A DNA stretch of 41,780 nt, from contig CAYFSP010000012.1 of NCBI GenBank assembly GCA_964345925.1, positions 1 through 41,780 of the forward strand. The letters run 5' to 3'. The notes under the pieces were generated by a model. The model made no database searches. It was given only the letters and a program-made list of their open reading frames with translations, and was not told where the DNA came from. Made by a program: the position numbers and the translations under genes. Within the stretch, counting starts at the first letter, position 1; the number at the start of each line of letters is the position of its first letter. Shown piece by piece: positions 16,426 through 24,944 of this stretch. This stretch comes from Miniphocaeibacter sp964345925 (GTDB lineage Bacteria; Bacillota; Clostridia; Tissierellales; Peptoniphilaceae).

Positions 16426-17817
16426 CTAATTATTTTTTATCATACTTACAAGTTCACTAATTTCTTCTTTAAATGCAACGTCGTTTGAAATATCATTAGA
16501 TATCTTATCTACACCATGCATAATCGTACTATGATCTCTTTCAAATGAGTTTGCAATTTTAATTAAGGACAAGTCTGTTAATTGTCTACATAAGTACATT
16601 GCAATCTGTCTAGGATATGCAATTTGCCTGGATCTATTCTTAGAAGATAAATCTGAAATGCTAATATTGTACTGTTCTGCGACTATTTCCTTAATTAAAT
16701 CCAATGTAATAGGTCTTTTTTCATTTTCAGAAATAACCTTCTTCAATGCTATTTTAGCTCTTTCCAAATCTATATTGGGTTCATTTAATAATTTTGAATG
16801 GGCAATAACTGTCATTAATGCTCCTTCTAGTTCCCTAATATTGGATTTTATATTCATGGCTATGTATTCTAGTATATCCATGGATATATGAGTATTTTCC
16901 ATATTTAATTTAGCCTGTAAAATAGCCACCCTAGTTTCATAATCTGGCATTTGTATATCAGCCATTAGTCCCCATTCAAATCTTGAAACAAGTCTTTCCT
17001 CCAATGTTTCAATCTCCTTAGGTGGTTTATCAGAAGATAGGATAATCTGTTTGTTTTGAGCATATAAATCGTTAAAAGTATGGAAAAACTCAACCTGTGT
17101 TCCAGTTTTTCCCGCTATGAATTGAATATCATCAATTAAAAGCACATCAATATTTCTATACTTATTTCTAAAGGCACTATTTTTTTTAGTACTTTTATCC
17201 CCAATAGATGAAATAAGTTCATTTGTAAATTTTTCACTACTTAAGTATACGACTTTAGCATCGGGATCATTGTCTAAAATCTCATGGGCACAAGCTTGCA
17301 TTAAATGTGTCTTTCCAAGTCCTGGACCTCCGTATATAAATAGTGGATTATATGCAGTAGCAGGATTTTTAGAGACTGCCAAAGCTGCCGATAATGCAAA
17401 TTCATTTGATTTTCCTTTTACAAAGGAATCAAATGTGTATTTTGGGTTTAACATCTGGTCTGCTTTTATTTTTTCAATATCTTTTTTAGGAACATTATTA
17501 TTTTCGCCTAAATCTGCAAAATACTGTTGTCCACCAGGCTTAGTCTTTACTTGGTACTGTTTGTAATTTTTGTCCGTTGGTAAAATTATTTTTAGAGTAG
17601 CGTCTTTTTTTAATATGAAAGATAGTATTTCGACGACTTCCGTTTCATATTTAGACTCTATCATCTTCTTAGTAAAGCCATTAGGTGCGGAAATAATAAG
17701 CTCTGAGCCCGTTAATTTAATAGGTTCCAGTGGCTCTATCCATGTATTAAAAGCTACGTCGGACATACTGACTTCAAGAACTGATAAAAGTTCAGACCAA
17801 ATTATATTTATGTCCAT
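16426..17817 (-). CDS. dnaA: Chromosomal replication initiator DnaA
   Basis: 463-residue AAA+ initiator. Domain I begins MDINIIWSELLSVLE. Domain III has Walker A GGPGLGKT (163-170) and Walker B LLIDD (226-230). Domain IV ends with AYPRQIAMYLCRQLTDLSL and the box-binding ERDHSTIMHGVDKI. The frame extends 12 codons further upstream, but GGAGG sits 6 nt before the ATG at 17815-17817 and homology begins there, so that start is used. DnaA boxes flank it on both sides, consistent with autoregulation. The promoter on the minus strand could not be fixed. Confidence 0.97.
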   Translation of the reverse strand: MDINIIWSELLSVLEVSMSDVAFNTWIEPLEPIKLTGSELIISAPNGFTKKMIESKYETEVVEILSFILKKDATLKIILPTDKNYKQYQVKTKPGGQQYFADLGENNNVPKKDIEKIKADQMLNPKYTFDSFVKGKSNEFALSAALAVSKNPATAYNPLFIYGGPGLGKTHLMQACAHEILDNDPDAKVVYLSSEKFTNELISSIGDKSTKKNSAFRNKYRNIDVLLIDDIQFIAGKTGTQVEFFHTFNDLYAQNKQIILSSDKPPKEIETLEERLVSRFEWGLMADIQMPDYETRVAILQAKLNMENTHISMDILEYIAMNIKSNIRELEGALMTVIAHSKLLNEPNIDLERAKIALKKVISENEKRPITLDLIKEIVAEQYNISISDLSSKNRSRQIAYPRQIAMYLCRQLTDLSLIKIANSFERDHSTIMHGVDKISNDISNDVAFKEEISELVSMIKNN

Positions 17818-18218
17818 ATATAACCTCCAAGTTATAAACATAGTAATCAACAATTAAATATGTATACAAGTCTGTAATTTACAATAAAGTAAAAACTTAT
17901 CCACAAATGGGTCAACTTATCCACAAATAATGGGTTTTGGATAATTTAAGCCTAAAAAAATAGAGAATCAAACCATTTTCAAATGAATATTCTCTATAAT
18001 AAAGTAGTTATCCACAAGTTATCCACAAATTGTGAATAATAAAATACATATATAAATTGTTTCAATGTAAATATTATAACAAATAAAAGGGTATTATTCA
18101 ACTTATCCACAACGAAGAATATTGATTTTATAAGGTTTTAAAGAAATTTGTACAAATTATTTAGAATGGTAAATTGTTAAGTAAATTTAATGGTTATAAT
18201 AGTAAATTGCAATATTTC
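17818..18218. other. oriC: oriC, upstream-of-dnaA half (DnaA-box cluster)
   Basis: Five perfect TTATCCACA boxes, all in the same orientation, lie at 17897-17905, 17917-17925, 18008-18016, 18019-18027 and 18103-18111. One-mismatch copies lie at 17936-17944 and 18031-18039. The two inner pairs have 20-bp and 11-bp start-to-start spacing. With the dnaA-dnaN half this makes a bipartite origin of the Bacillota type, with dnaA looped out between the halves. The dnaA promoter must also lie here. Confidence 0.85.
17961..17996. repeat. Nested inverted repeat inside oriC
   Basis: TAGAGAAT (17961-17968) is the exact complement of ATTCTCTA (17989-17996). Between them CATTT (17974-17978) and AAATG (17981-17985) also pair. 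It lies between two DnaA-box pairs and has no T-tract, so it is not an ordinary terminator. Confidence 0.6.
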
Positions 18219-18247
18219 TTGACAGTTTTTCATTAGGTTTATATAAT
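18219..18247 (+). promoter_or_regulatory. Consensus sigma-A promoter of rpmH
   Basis: TTGACA (18219-18224), 17-nt spacer, TATAAT (18242-18247): a perfect vegetative promoter. Expected start near 18254, with a leader of about 50 nt before rpmH. Confidence 0.93.
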
Positions 18248-18303
18248 TTAGTGTAGTGTTTTGTAATTTTTTTAAATTGCAATGTCTCAAGGAGGTGCAA
18301 CTA

Positions 18304-18438
18304 ATGAAAAGAACTTATCAACCAAATAATAGAAGAAGAAAGAAAGATCATGGTTTTAGAAACAGAATGTCTACTAAAGCAGGTAGAGCTGTACTAAAGA
18401 GAAGAAGAAAAAGAGGTAGAAAAGTAATTTCAGCATAG
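18304..18438 (+). CDS. rpmH: 50S ribosomal protein L34
   Basis: 44-residue basic protein of the large ribosomal subunit: MKRTYQPNNRRRKKDHGF, RMSTKAGRAVLKRRR, RKRGRKVISA, the full family pattern. The ATG at 18304 follows AAGGAGGTG (18289-18297). The frame is open further upstream to 18256, but that part is leader. It is first in the rpmH-rnpA-yidD-yidC-jag unit behind a consensus promoter. Confidence 0.97.
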   Translation: MKRTYQPNNRRRKKDHGFRNRMSTKAGRAVLKRRRKRGRKVISA

Positions 18439-18466
18439 GCCGTTGTATAATGGCCTATTATATTTT
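18435..18466 (+). terminator. Hairpin between rpmH and rnpA (partial attenuator)
   Basis: ATAGGCC (18435-18441) pairs perfectly with GGCCTAT (18452-18458), loop of 10, followed by TATATTTTTATTTAT. The left arm contains the rpmH stop codon. A weak terminator here would keep L34 output above that of RnpA. Confidence 0.5.
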
Positions 18467-18482
18467 TATTTATAGGAAAACT

Positions 18483-18818
18483 ATGGAAAAACAAAAACGA
18501 TTAAAAAGTAATAGAGATTTTAGAAAAATTTATAAGAGGGGTAAACCCTACTTTAATAGAAACTTCACATATATAGTGAAGAAAAATACATTAAAAGGAT
18601 CTCGTGTTGGTTTCTCTATTACAAAGAAACATGGAAATGCCGTAAAAAGAAACAGACTTAAAAGAAGATTAAAAGAAATATTTAGACATAATTTTAGCTT
18701 AATAAAAGATGGTTATGACATTGTAGTCATACCAAAACAAAACACTAATGAATTAAACTATTTGGATTTAGAAAAATCAGCTATACATTTGTTAAAGATT
18801 GTTTTCAAAGGTGATTAA
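18483..18818 (+). CDS. rnpA: Ribonuclease P protein component
   Basis: Protein cofactor of RNase P, which matures the 5' ends of tRNAs. 111 aa from the ATG at 18483. The N-terminal MEKQKRLKSNRDFRKIYKRG, the central VGFSITKKHGNAVKRNRLKRRLKEIFR (RNR motif) and YDIVVIPK are diagnostic. An upstream in-frame start at 18450 would overlap the rpmH hairpin and is not supported by homology. Its stop is directly followed by the yidD ATG. Confidence 0.95.
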   Translation: MEKQKRLKSNRDFRKIYKRGKPYFNRNFTYIVKKNTLKGSRVGFSITKKHGNAVKRNRLKRRLKEIFRHNFSLIKDGYDIVVIPKQNTNELNYLDLEKSAIHLLKIVFKGD

Positions 18819-19031
18819 ATGAAAAGATTGGCAATTTTTCTAATTAGATTTTACCAGGTGAATATATCTCCACGTTGGGGTTCAGGTTGTTGTAAATATT
18901 ACCCTACTTGTTCCCAGTATGCACTACTAGCCTATAAAAAATATAATTTTTTTAAAGCTACAGCATTGACGATTTGGAGAATTTTAAGATGTAATCCATT
19001 TAGTAAAGGCGGCTACGATCCATTAAAATAA
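18819..19031 (+). CDS. yidD: Membrane protein insertion efficiency factor YidD
   Basis: 70-residue membrane-associated protein that supports YidC-dependent insertion. The YidD core YQVNISPRWGSGCCKYYPTCSQYALLAYKKYN and ILRCNPFSKGGYDP is intact. The ATG abuts the rnpA stop (TAAATG), and AAAGGTG within the rnpA end serves as ribosome-binding site. Confidence 0.95.
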   Translation: MKRLAIFLIRFYQVNISPRWGSGCCKYYPTCSQYALLAYKKYNFFKATALTIWRILRCNPFSKGGYDPLK

Positions 19032-19051
19032 TACTAGGAGAATAGAAAAGA

Positions 19052-19840
19052 ATGAGTTTTTTAAGTAAAATTCTTGGGTTAATCATAAAGTTTATTTATG
19101 AAACAGTATCCCAAATTGGCTCAGAGCCAAAACAGATATCCTATTTTGCAATAACTATTATAATAATGACATTGATTTACAAATTGGCATTATTACCAGT
19201 TACATTATCAAATATTAAAATGCAGAAGGTTAATGCAAAATTACAACCAGAGATGAAAAAACTGGAGAAAAGATATAAACATGATCCACAGCTCTATCAA
19301 CAAAAGGTTATGGAATTACAAAAGGAAATGGGATTTAGTCCATTTGCATCATGTTTACCAATGATTGTTCAGTTGATAATCGTCTATGCATTGCTTACAG
19401 TTATGAGAAAGCCTATGGAATACATGGGTGTAGAGGGAATTAAAACCAATTTCTTTTGGATAAAGGACTTAATGGGTCCAGACCCAACTAAATTAGTTTT
19501 ACCTTTAATATTATCAGGTTCTCAAATATTAATGTCGCTTTTAATGCAACCTAAGAAGAAAAAGAATAGTGATGGCTCAAAAGACCCTACACAGTCAATG
19601 AGTTTTGCAATGACATGGGTTATGCCAGTAATGTTTTTCTTCATGTTTAGAAATTACCAAGCAGCACTTGCTTTATACTGGACAGTAGGTAATATTATAG
19701 AACTTGTTATTAGATTAATTTTAAACAATTCCAAAAAAGAAGACGAATTAGCTGAAAAGCAAATTGAAAAGAAAAAGGAAGAGTTGGATAAAAAGAATGC
19801 TGAAAAGAAAAAATCCAGCAATAAAAAGAAAGGAGCCTAA
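19052..19840 (+). CDS. yidC: Membrane protein insertase YidC/OxaA
   Basis: 262-residue insertase with five predicted membrane segments. TM1 IIIMTLIYKLALLPVTL leads into the coiled hairpin KLQPEMKKLEKRYKHDPQLYQQKVMELQKEMG; FSPFASCLPMIVQLIIVYAL and ALALYWTVGNIIELVI follow. The charged groove residue of TM1, usually Arg in Bacillus, is Lys here. The tail is very lysine-rich, as in ribosome-binding YidC homologues. No lipobox cysteine is seen at the N-terminus. AGGAG at 19036-19040 precedes the ATG. Its stop is immediately followed by jag. Confidence 0.95.
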   Translation: MSFLSKILGLIIKFIYETVSQIGSEPKQISYFAITIIIMTLIYKLALLPVTLSNIKMQKVNAKLQPEMKKLEKRYKHDPQLYQQKVMELQKEMGFSPFASCLPMIVQLIIVYALLTVMRKPMEYMGVEGIKTNFFWIKDLMGPDPTKLVLPLILSGSQILMSLLMQPKKKKNSDGSKDPTQSMSFAMTWVMPVMFFFMFRNYQAALALYWTVGNIIELVIRLILNNSKKEDELAEKQIEKKKEELDKKNAEKKKSSNKKKGA

Positions 19841-20752
19841 ATGAAATCAACAGTTAAAGTTGCAAAAACAGTTGATCAGGCAGTTAGCCTTGCTTTGAAA
19901 GAACTAGATTGTACTAAGGATGAAGCTATTATCGATATTTTAGAAGAACCAAAGTCTGGTTTTTTCGGTTTAATAGGTTCAAAAGATGCAGTTGTTAAAG
20001 TATCTTGTGAAGAGAATATAGAAGAACTACTAAATGAAGTCGTTTCTGGAAATTTTGAAAAAAAAGAAGAAAAAATAGTTGAGGAGATAGTTAAAGATAC
20101 TCCTAAAAAAGTGGAAAAGCCTAAGAGAGAAAAAATAGAAAAGGATGTTCCTAAAAAAGAGACTATTAAGAAGGAAAAAGTTGAAAAGAAAAAAACTGAC
20201 TTAGTAGAAGAGATTATTGAAGATGAAATTGTCGAAGACAATTCTAAAATAGAATTTATAGTTGATGAAGAGTTAAAGACCAAGACAAAGGAATTTTTAA
20301 ATGAAGTAGTTTCCAAAATGGGAATTAATGCGTTTATTGAAACATTTTCTGACAATGAAACCATAAAATTCAATATTGTTCCTGAAAATGAAAATGATAT
20401 TGGAATAATTATTGGTAAACGTGGTGAAACATTAGATGCTATTCAGTACTTGGTAAATTTAGTAGCTAATAGAAATTCTAAGGAATATATTAGAATTACT
20501 GTTGACTCAAACAACTATAGGGAAAAGAGAATTAAATCCCTTGAATCATTAGCTAATAAAATGGCTAGTAAGGCTAAAAAGTATAATAGAAATATGAGAC
20601 TTGAGCCAATGAATCCGTATGAAAGAAGAATAGTACATTCTGCTTTACAAGGAGTTCAAGGAATTTATACTTCTAGTGAAGGTGAAGAACCTTATAGAAA
20701 AGTGGTTATTAAAGTTAAAAGAAAAAATAAAAAAGATAATAATCAAAAGTAA
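19841..20752 (+). CDS. jag: RNA-binding protein Jag/KhpB (Jag_N, KH, R3H)
   Basis: 303-residue cytoplasmic RNA-binding protein linked to cell-wall growth and RNA chaperoning with KhpA. Jag_N domain (about 1-58) holds VDQAVSLALKELDCTKDEAIIDILEEPKSGFFG. A long Lys/Glu linker (about 70-140) follows, then a KH domain with IGIIIGKRGETLDAIQYLVNL and an R3H domain with MNPYERRIVHSALQG. The linker is longer and more charged than usual, which may reflect low-complexity expansion. It is the last gene before a strong terminator. Confidence 0.93.
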   Translation: MKSTVKVAKTVDQAVSLALKELDCTKDEAIIDILEEPKSGFFGLIGSKDAVVKVSCEENIEELLNEVVSGNFEKKEEKIVEEIVKDTPKKVEKPKREKIEKDVPKKETIKKEKVEKKKTDLVEEIIEDEIVEDNSKIEFIVDEELKTKTKEFLNEVVSKMGINAFIETFSDNETIKFNIVPENENDIGIIIGKRGETLDAIQYLVNLVANRNSKEYIRITVDSNNYREKRIKSLESLANKMASKAKKYNRNMRLEPMNPYERRIVHSALQGVQGIYTSSEGEEPYRKVVIKVKRKNKKDNNQK

Positions 20753-20760
20753 TTTAATAA

Positions 20761-20800
20761 AAAACACCTTTATTGATTTTTAATCAGTAAGGTGTTTTTT
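20761..20800 (+). terminator. Terminator of the rpmH-jag operon
   Basis: AAAACACCTTTATTGATT (20761-20778) pairs with AATCAGTAAGGTGTTTT (20782-20798), with one bulge and one wobble. The T-run starts in the right arm. Confidence 0.9.
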
Positions 20801-20848
20801 ATATGATATTGGTTAAAATAAATTATAAGAGATACTATTAAGTAGGTA

Positions 20849-20857
20849 TGTTATAAT
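20849..20857 (+). promoter_or_regulatory. Extended -10 promoter of mnmE-mnmG-rsmG
   Basis: TG, one base, TATAAT (20852-20857), with no good -35. The start point would be near 20864 and the mnmE ribosome-binding site AGGAGGAG follows at 20871. Confidence 0.6.
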
Positions 20858-20883
20858 TATTAGGAAATAATAGGAGGAGTAAA

Positions 20884-22254
20884 ATGGAACATACCATAGC
20901 TGCAATTTCAACTGCCACAGGTGAAGCAGGAATAGGAATAGTAAGATTAAGTGGAAAGACTAGTTTTGAAATTGGAAAAGAAATTTTCAAACCTATTAAT
21001 AATAGAGAAGAATTTGATTTAGAGAATAGAAAATTGATTTATGGTCATATATACGATGATGATAAATTAATAGATGAGGTTTTAATTGCCTTTATGAAAG
21101 GACCTCATACTTACACTAGAGAGGATATTGTTGAAATATATACCCATGGTGGAGTAATATCGGTAAGAAAGGTTTTGGACTTGACTCTTAAAAAAGGGGC
21201 AAAACTTGCTGATAAAGGTGAGTTTACAAAAAGGGCATTCCTTAATGGCAGACTTGATTTAAGCCAGGCTGAAGCCGTAATAGATATGATAAAAGCGAAA
21301 ACGGACAGAGCTTACGAGGCTTCTATTAATCAATTGGAAGGTTCTTTGAAACAGGAGATAAAAAAATATAGAGATGGACTTTTAAATTTACTTGCCCATG
21401 TGGAGTATTCAATTAATTTTACAGAAGATGGACAGGAAGAACTGGATAATTCCATATTGATAGAAGATGGTAAAAAAATAATAGAAGGACTTAGTAGATT
21501 GTATAACTCTTCCAATAGAGGAAAGATTATAAGAGATGGAATAAACACTACGATTATTGGTAAACCAAATGTTGGTAAATCCTCTTTGCTAAACACATTG
21601 GCCAAGGTGAACAGAGCTATTGTAACCGATATTCCAGGAACTACAAGAGATGTTATTGAAGAATATATTGATATTGATGGAGTGGCATTAAAAATAAACG
21701 ATACTGCAGGAATTAGGGACACAGATGATGTAGTTGAGAGAATAGGTGTTGATAAATCTCTCGATTTTGCAGAAAATGCAGATCTTATTATAGCAATCTT
21801 CGATCTTTCAAAAGAATTAGATGAAGAGGATAAAACTGTTTTAAATATTTTAAAGGATAAAAAAGCAATAGTCCTTTTAAATAAAGATGATTTAGAAAAT
21901 AAACTTGAAATAGATAGTTTAAATATAGATGAAAATATACCTGTAATCAGAATTTCCATTAAGAATAATGAAGGTATTGAAGAGTTGGAAAAGACAATAT
22001 CAGAAATGTTTTTACAAGGTGAAATAATTTCTTCAAATGAAACTTTGGTTACAAATATTAGACATAGGGATATTCTAGGAAGATCCATTGAACATTTACA
22101 ATCATCTTTAAATGATATGGAGATGAATATTCCAATAGACTGTTTAGAAATAGACCTTAGAACTTCTTGGGAAATACTTGGAGAGATAACAGGTGAAACC
22201 ATAGAGGATGATGTGTTAGATAAAATATTTAAAGATTTTTGTATAGGAAAATAA
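20884..22254 (+). CDS. mnmE: tRNA uridine-5-carboxymethylaminomethyl GTPase MnmE
   Basis: GTPase that with MnmG modifies the wobble uridine of certain tRNAs. 456 aa. The N-terminal formyl-THF-binding domain starts HTIAAISTATGEAGIGIVR. The central G domain carries IGKPNVGKSSLLN, TDIPGTTRD, DTAGIRDT and LLNKDD. The C-terminus is FCIGK, keeping the catalytic cysteine of the CxGK motif. It is followed 8 nt later by mnmG with a good AAGGAG site. Confidence 0.97.
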   Translation: MEHTIAAISTATGEAGIGIVRLSGKTSFEIGKEIFKPINNREEFDLENRKLIYGHIYDDDKLIDEVLIAFMKGPHTYTREDIVEIYTHGGVISVRKVLDLTLKKGAKLADKGEFTKRAFLNGRLDLSQAEAVIDMIKAKTDRAYEASINQLEGSLKQEIKKYRDGLLNLLAHVEYSINFTEDGQEELDNSILIEDGKKIIEGLSRLYNSSNRGKIIRDGINTTIIGKPNVGKSSLLNTLAKVNRAIVTDIPGTTRDVIEEYIDIDGVALKINDTAGIRDTDDVVERIGVDKSLDFAENADLIIAIFDLSKELDEEDKTVLNILKDKKAIVLLNKDDLENKLEIDSLNIDENIPVIRISIKNNEGIEELEKTISEMFLQGEIISSNETLVTNIRHRDILGRSIEHLQSSLNDMEMNIPIDCLEIDLRTSWEILGEITGETIEDDVLDKIFKDFCIGK

Positions 22255-22262
22255 GGAGTAAA

Positions 22263-24161
22263 ATGGAAGTTAGAAAATATAGAGAAGAACCTGTAGATGT
22301 AGTCGTTGTTGGAGCAGGTCATGCTGGTTGTGAAGCGGCTCTAGCAGCAAGTAGAATGGGGCTTAAAACTGTAATACTTACAATGAGTCTTGACTCAATT
22401 GCCGATTTACCATGTAATCCCAATATTGGAGGAACGGGAAAAGGTCATCTAGTAAGAGAAGTAGATGCCTTAGGTGGAGAGATGGCTTTAGTAATAGATA
22501 AATCTTTTATACAGTCTAGAATGTTAAACACTTCAAAGGGCCCAGCCGTTCATTCATTAAGAGTACAGGCAGATAAACCAAAATACCATATGGAAATGAA
22601 AAAGGTATTAGAAAATCAAGAAAATTTAGAACTTGTTGAAGGCGAAGTTACAAAGATAAATTTAGAAGATAATAAAATTAAGAGTATAGAGACTATGACT
22701 GGTGCAGTTTATGAATCAAAAGCTGTCATAATTGCAACGGGAACGTATTTAAAGGGACTGATCCTTATGGGAGAATTACAGTATGAGTCTGGCCCTCATG
22801 GTTTAAAAGCCTCAGTATCCCTTTCAGACTCTCTAAAGGATATAGGAATAGAATTAAGGCGTTTTAAAACTGGAACGCCGGCAAGAGTTCATAAGGACAG
22901 CTTAAATTTAAATGTTATGGAAGAACAAAGAGGCGACGATGAAGTAGTTCCCTTTTCCTTTATGAATTTTGGTAAAAAATTTGATAAACCACAGGAACTT
23001 TGTTACCTAACATATACTACATTGGAGACTAAGAGAATAATTGAAGAAAATTTAGAACGTTCACCAATGTATGCAGGAATAGTCAAAGGCGTAGGTCCAA
23101 GATATTGTCCATCAATTGAGGATAAAGTTGTTCGTTTTAGTGAGAGAGATGAACATCAAGTATTTGTTGAACCAGAGGGTTTAGATACAAAGGAAATGTA
23201 TGTACAAGGTGTAAGTTCAACTTTGCCAGAAGAAGTACAAAAGGAAATGTACAAAACCATTATAGGATTTGAAAATGTTAAATTTATGCGTTCAGCTTAT
23301 GGAATAGAATATGATTGTATAGATCCAACCATACTTAAGAGGACATTAGAACATAACGATATAGAAGGACTTTATTTTGCAGGTCAAATTAATGGGTCTT
23401 CAGGTTATGAAGAAGCAGCAGGACAAGGGTTGATTGCAGGAATAAATGCAACTCTTAAAATAAAAGGTGAGGAGCCTTTAATACTTGACCGCTCAGACGC
23501 TTATATTGGTGTTTTAATAGACGATCTTGTTACAAAGGGTACAGATGAGCCTTATAGAATGATGACCTCACGTGCAGAGTATAGACTTACTTTAAGACAG
23601 GATAATGCAGATTTAAGACTTACGGAAAAAGGATATAAAATAGGCCTTGTAACAGAGGAAAGAATGGAAAAGACAAAGGCTAAAAAAGAGAGCATATATA
23701 ATGAACTTGAAAGGTTAAAAAAGGTTCCAGTAAATCCTACAGAGGAAAATAATAATAGATTAATAGAACTTGGTTCAGGTCCTATGAAGACTGCTCATAA
23801 ATTATACGATTTAATAAAAAGGCCAGAGCTTGGTTATGATATGCTAAAAGTTTTTGATCCTGAAAGACCAGAGCTTTTAAGAGAGGTTAGAATGCAAGTA
23901 GAAACCCATATTAAATATGAAGGTTATATTGCAAAACAAGGTCACCAAATAGAGCAATTTAAAAAACTTGAGAGAAAGAAAATAGACTTTATTGAGGATT
24001 ATAATGAAGTAAAGGGACTTTCCAATGAAGCTGTACAGAAATTAAATCAAATAAAGCCAGATTCATTAGGACAGGCAAGTAGAATAAGCGGAGTTAGTCC
24101 AGCTGATATAAATGTAATATTGATTTATTTAGAGACTAGAAAAAGGAAGAATAATGAGTAA
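22263..24161 (+). CDS. mnmG: tRNA uridine-5-carboxymethylaminomethyl synthase MnmG (GidA)
   Basis: FAD enzyme partner of MnmE. 632 aa from the ATG at 22263, which has AAGGAG at 22253-22258. The Rossmann motif VVVGAGHAGCEAALAASRMG, then CNPNIGGTGKGHLVREVDALGG, RRFKTGTPARV, GPRYCPSIEDK and the C-terminal QIEQFKKLE/RISGVSPADINVILIYLE are all intact. The reading frame extends upstream into mnmE, but homology starts at MEVRKYREEP. It overlaps rsmG by 8 nt. Confidence 0.97.
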   Translation: MEVRKYREEPVDVVVVGAGHAGCEAALAASRMGLKTVILTMSLDSIADLPCNPNIGGTGKGHLVREVDALGGEMALVIDKSFIQSRMLNTSKGPAVHSLRVQADKPKYHMEMKKVLENQENLELVEGEVTKINLEDNKIKSIETMTGAVYESKAVIIATGTYLKGLILMGELQYESGPHGLKASVSLSDSLKDIGIELRRFKTGTPARVHKDSLNLNVMEEQRGDDEVVPFSFMNFGKKFDKPQELCYLTYTTLETKRIIEENLERSPMYAGIVKGVGPRYCPSIEDKVVRFSERDEHQVFVEPEGLDTKEMYVQGVSSTLPEEVQKEMYKTIIGFENVKFMRSAYGIEYDCIDPTILKRTLEHNDIEGLYFAGQINGSSGYEEAAGQGLIAGINATLKIKGEEPLILDRSDAYIGVLIDDLVTKGTDEPYRMMTSRAEYRLTLRQDNADLRLTEKGYKIGLVTEERMEKTKAKKESIYNELERLKKVPVNPTEENNNRLIELGSGPMKTAHKLYDLIKRPELGYDMLKVFDPERPELLREVRMQVETHIKYEGYIAKQGHQIEQFKKLERKKIDFIEDYNEVKGLSNEAVQKLNQIKPDSLGQASRISGVSPADINVILIYLETRKRKNNE

Positions 24162-24861
24162 ATTAGAAGATTTATTAAAGTCGCAGGGCTTTGAATTAAA
24201 CCAAGAACAATTAAATAATTTTGAAGATTATAGAGAAAATTTAGTGGAGACAAATAAATTTTTGAATTTAACATCAATTACAGAGGAAGTTGAAGTAAAT
24301 TACAAACATTTTTTGGACTCAATACTGCCATTAAAATATATTGATATGATAAAAAATTCTACAATAATAGATATAGGAACAGGTGCAGGACTTCCAGGAC
24401 TTCCTTTAAAATTTACAAGACCAGATTTTAAAATTACATTGATGGATTCTTTAAACAAGAGAATAAAATTTTTAGATGATGTAATAGAAAAACAAGGGTT
24501 GAAAAATATAGAAGCAGTCCATGGCAGAGCTGAAGAAATGGGAAGAGATCCAAAATATAGAGAAAAATATGATTACTCCATATCAAGAGCCGTTTCAAGA
24601 CTAAATACATTGGTTGAATACTGTCTTCCTTTTGTAAAAGTTGGTGGTTACTTTATTTCTATGAAAGGACCATCAGGTCGTGAAGAGTATGAAGAAGCTA
24701 AAAAAGCTATAGAATTATTAGGTGGAAAGCTTGAAAAAATAGTTGAATACAAATTAGACTATGAGGATTCAGAAAGAACGTTAATAGTAATAAAAAAGGT
24801 TAAGAATATGGATAAAAAATATCCAAGAGGTGGCGGAAAACCTAAATCTAAACCATTATAA
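24154..24861 (+). CDS. rsmG: 16S rRNA (guanine-N7) methyltransferase RsmG
   Basis: SAM-dependent methyltransferase for G527 (E. coli numbering) of 16S rRNA; loss gives low-level streptomycin resistance in other bacteria. 235 aa: NKFLNLTSITEEVEVNYKHFLDSI, SAM motif IDIGTGAGLPGLPLKFTRP, LMDSLNKRIKFLDDV and ISRAVSRLNTLVEYCLPFVK. The ATG lies inside the end of mnmG (8-nt overlap). The usual noc/parA/parB genes do not follow; a convergent terminator and an unrelated gene do. Confidence 0.96.
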   Translation: MSKLEDLLKSQGFELNQEQLNNFEDYRENLVETNKFLNLTSITEEVEVNYKHFLDSILPLKYIDMIKNSTIIDIGTGAGLPGLPLKFTRPDFKITLMDSLNKRIKFLDDVIEKQGLKNIEAVHGRAEEMGRDPKYREKYDYSISRAVSRLNTLVEYCLPFVKVGGYFISMKGPSGREEYEEAKKAIELLGGKLEKIVEYKLDYEDSERTLIVIKKVKNMDKKYPRGGGKPKSKPL

Positions 24862-24887
24862 AACAATTTATATGAAATTAAAATTTT

Positions 24888-24920
24888 TTCGGAGTAGAGA
24901 TATTTAATCTCTACTCCGAA
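24888..24920. terminator. Convergent terminator between rsmG and the baeRF gene
   Basis: Perfect 13-bp stem TTCGGAGTAGAGA (24888-24900) / TCTCTACTCCGAA (24908-24920), loop TATTTAA. Tracts on both sides are AT-rich rather than pure T. Confidence 0.8.
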
Positions 24921-24944
24921 TTGTATTATAAATTATTTTTTATT

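Noticed and set aside
19876..20373. Minus-strand open frame opposite jag
   Set aside because: Low-complexity Ser/Phe repeats are the complement of the Lys/Glu linker of Jag.
21330..22322. Long minus-strand open frame opposite mnmE
   Set aside because: Ser/Phe/Ile-rich shadow of a fully recognised gene; no start signals.
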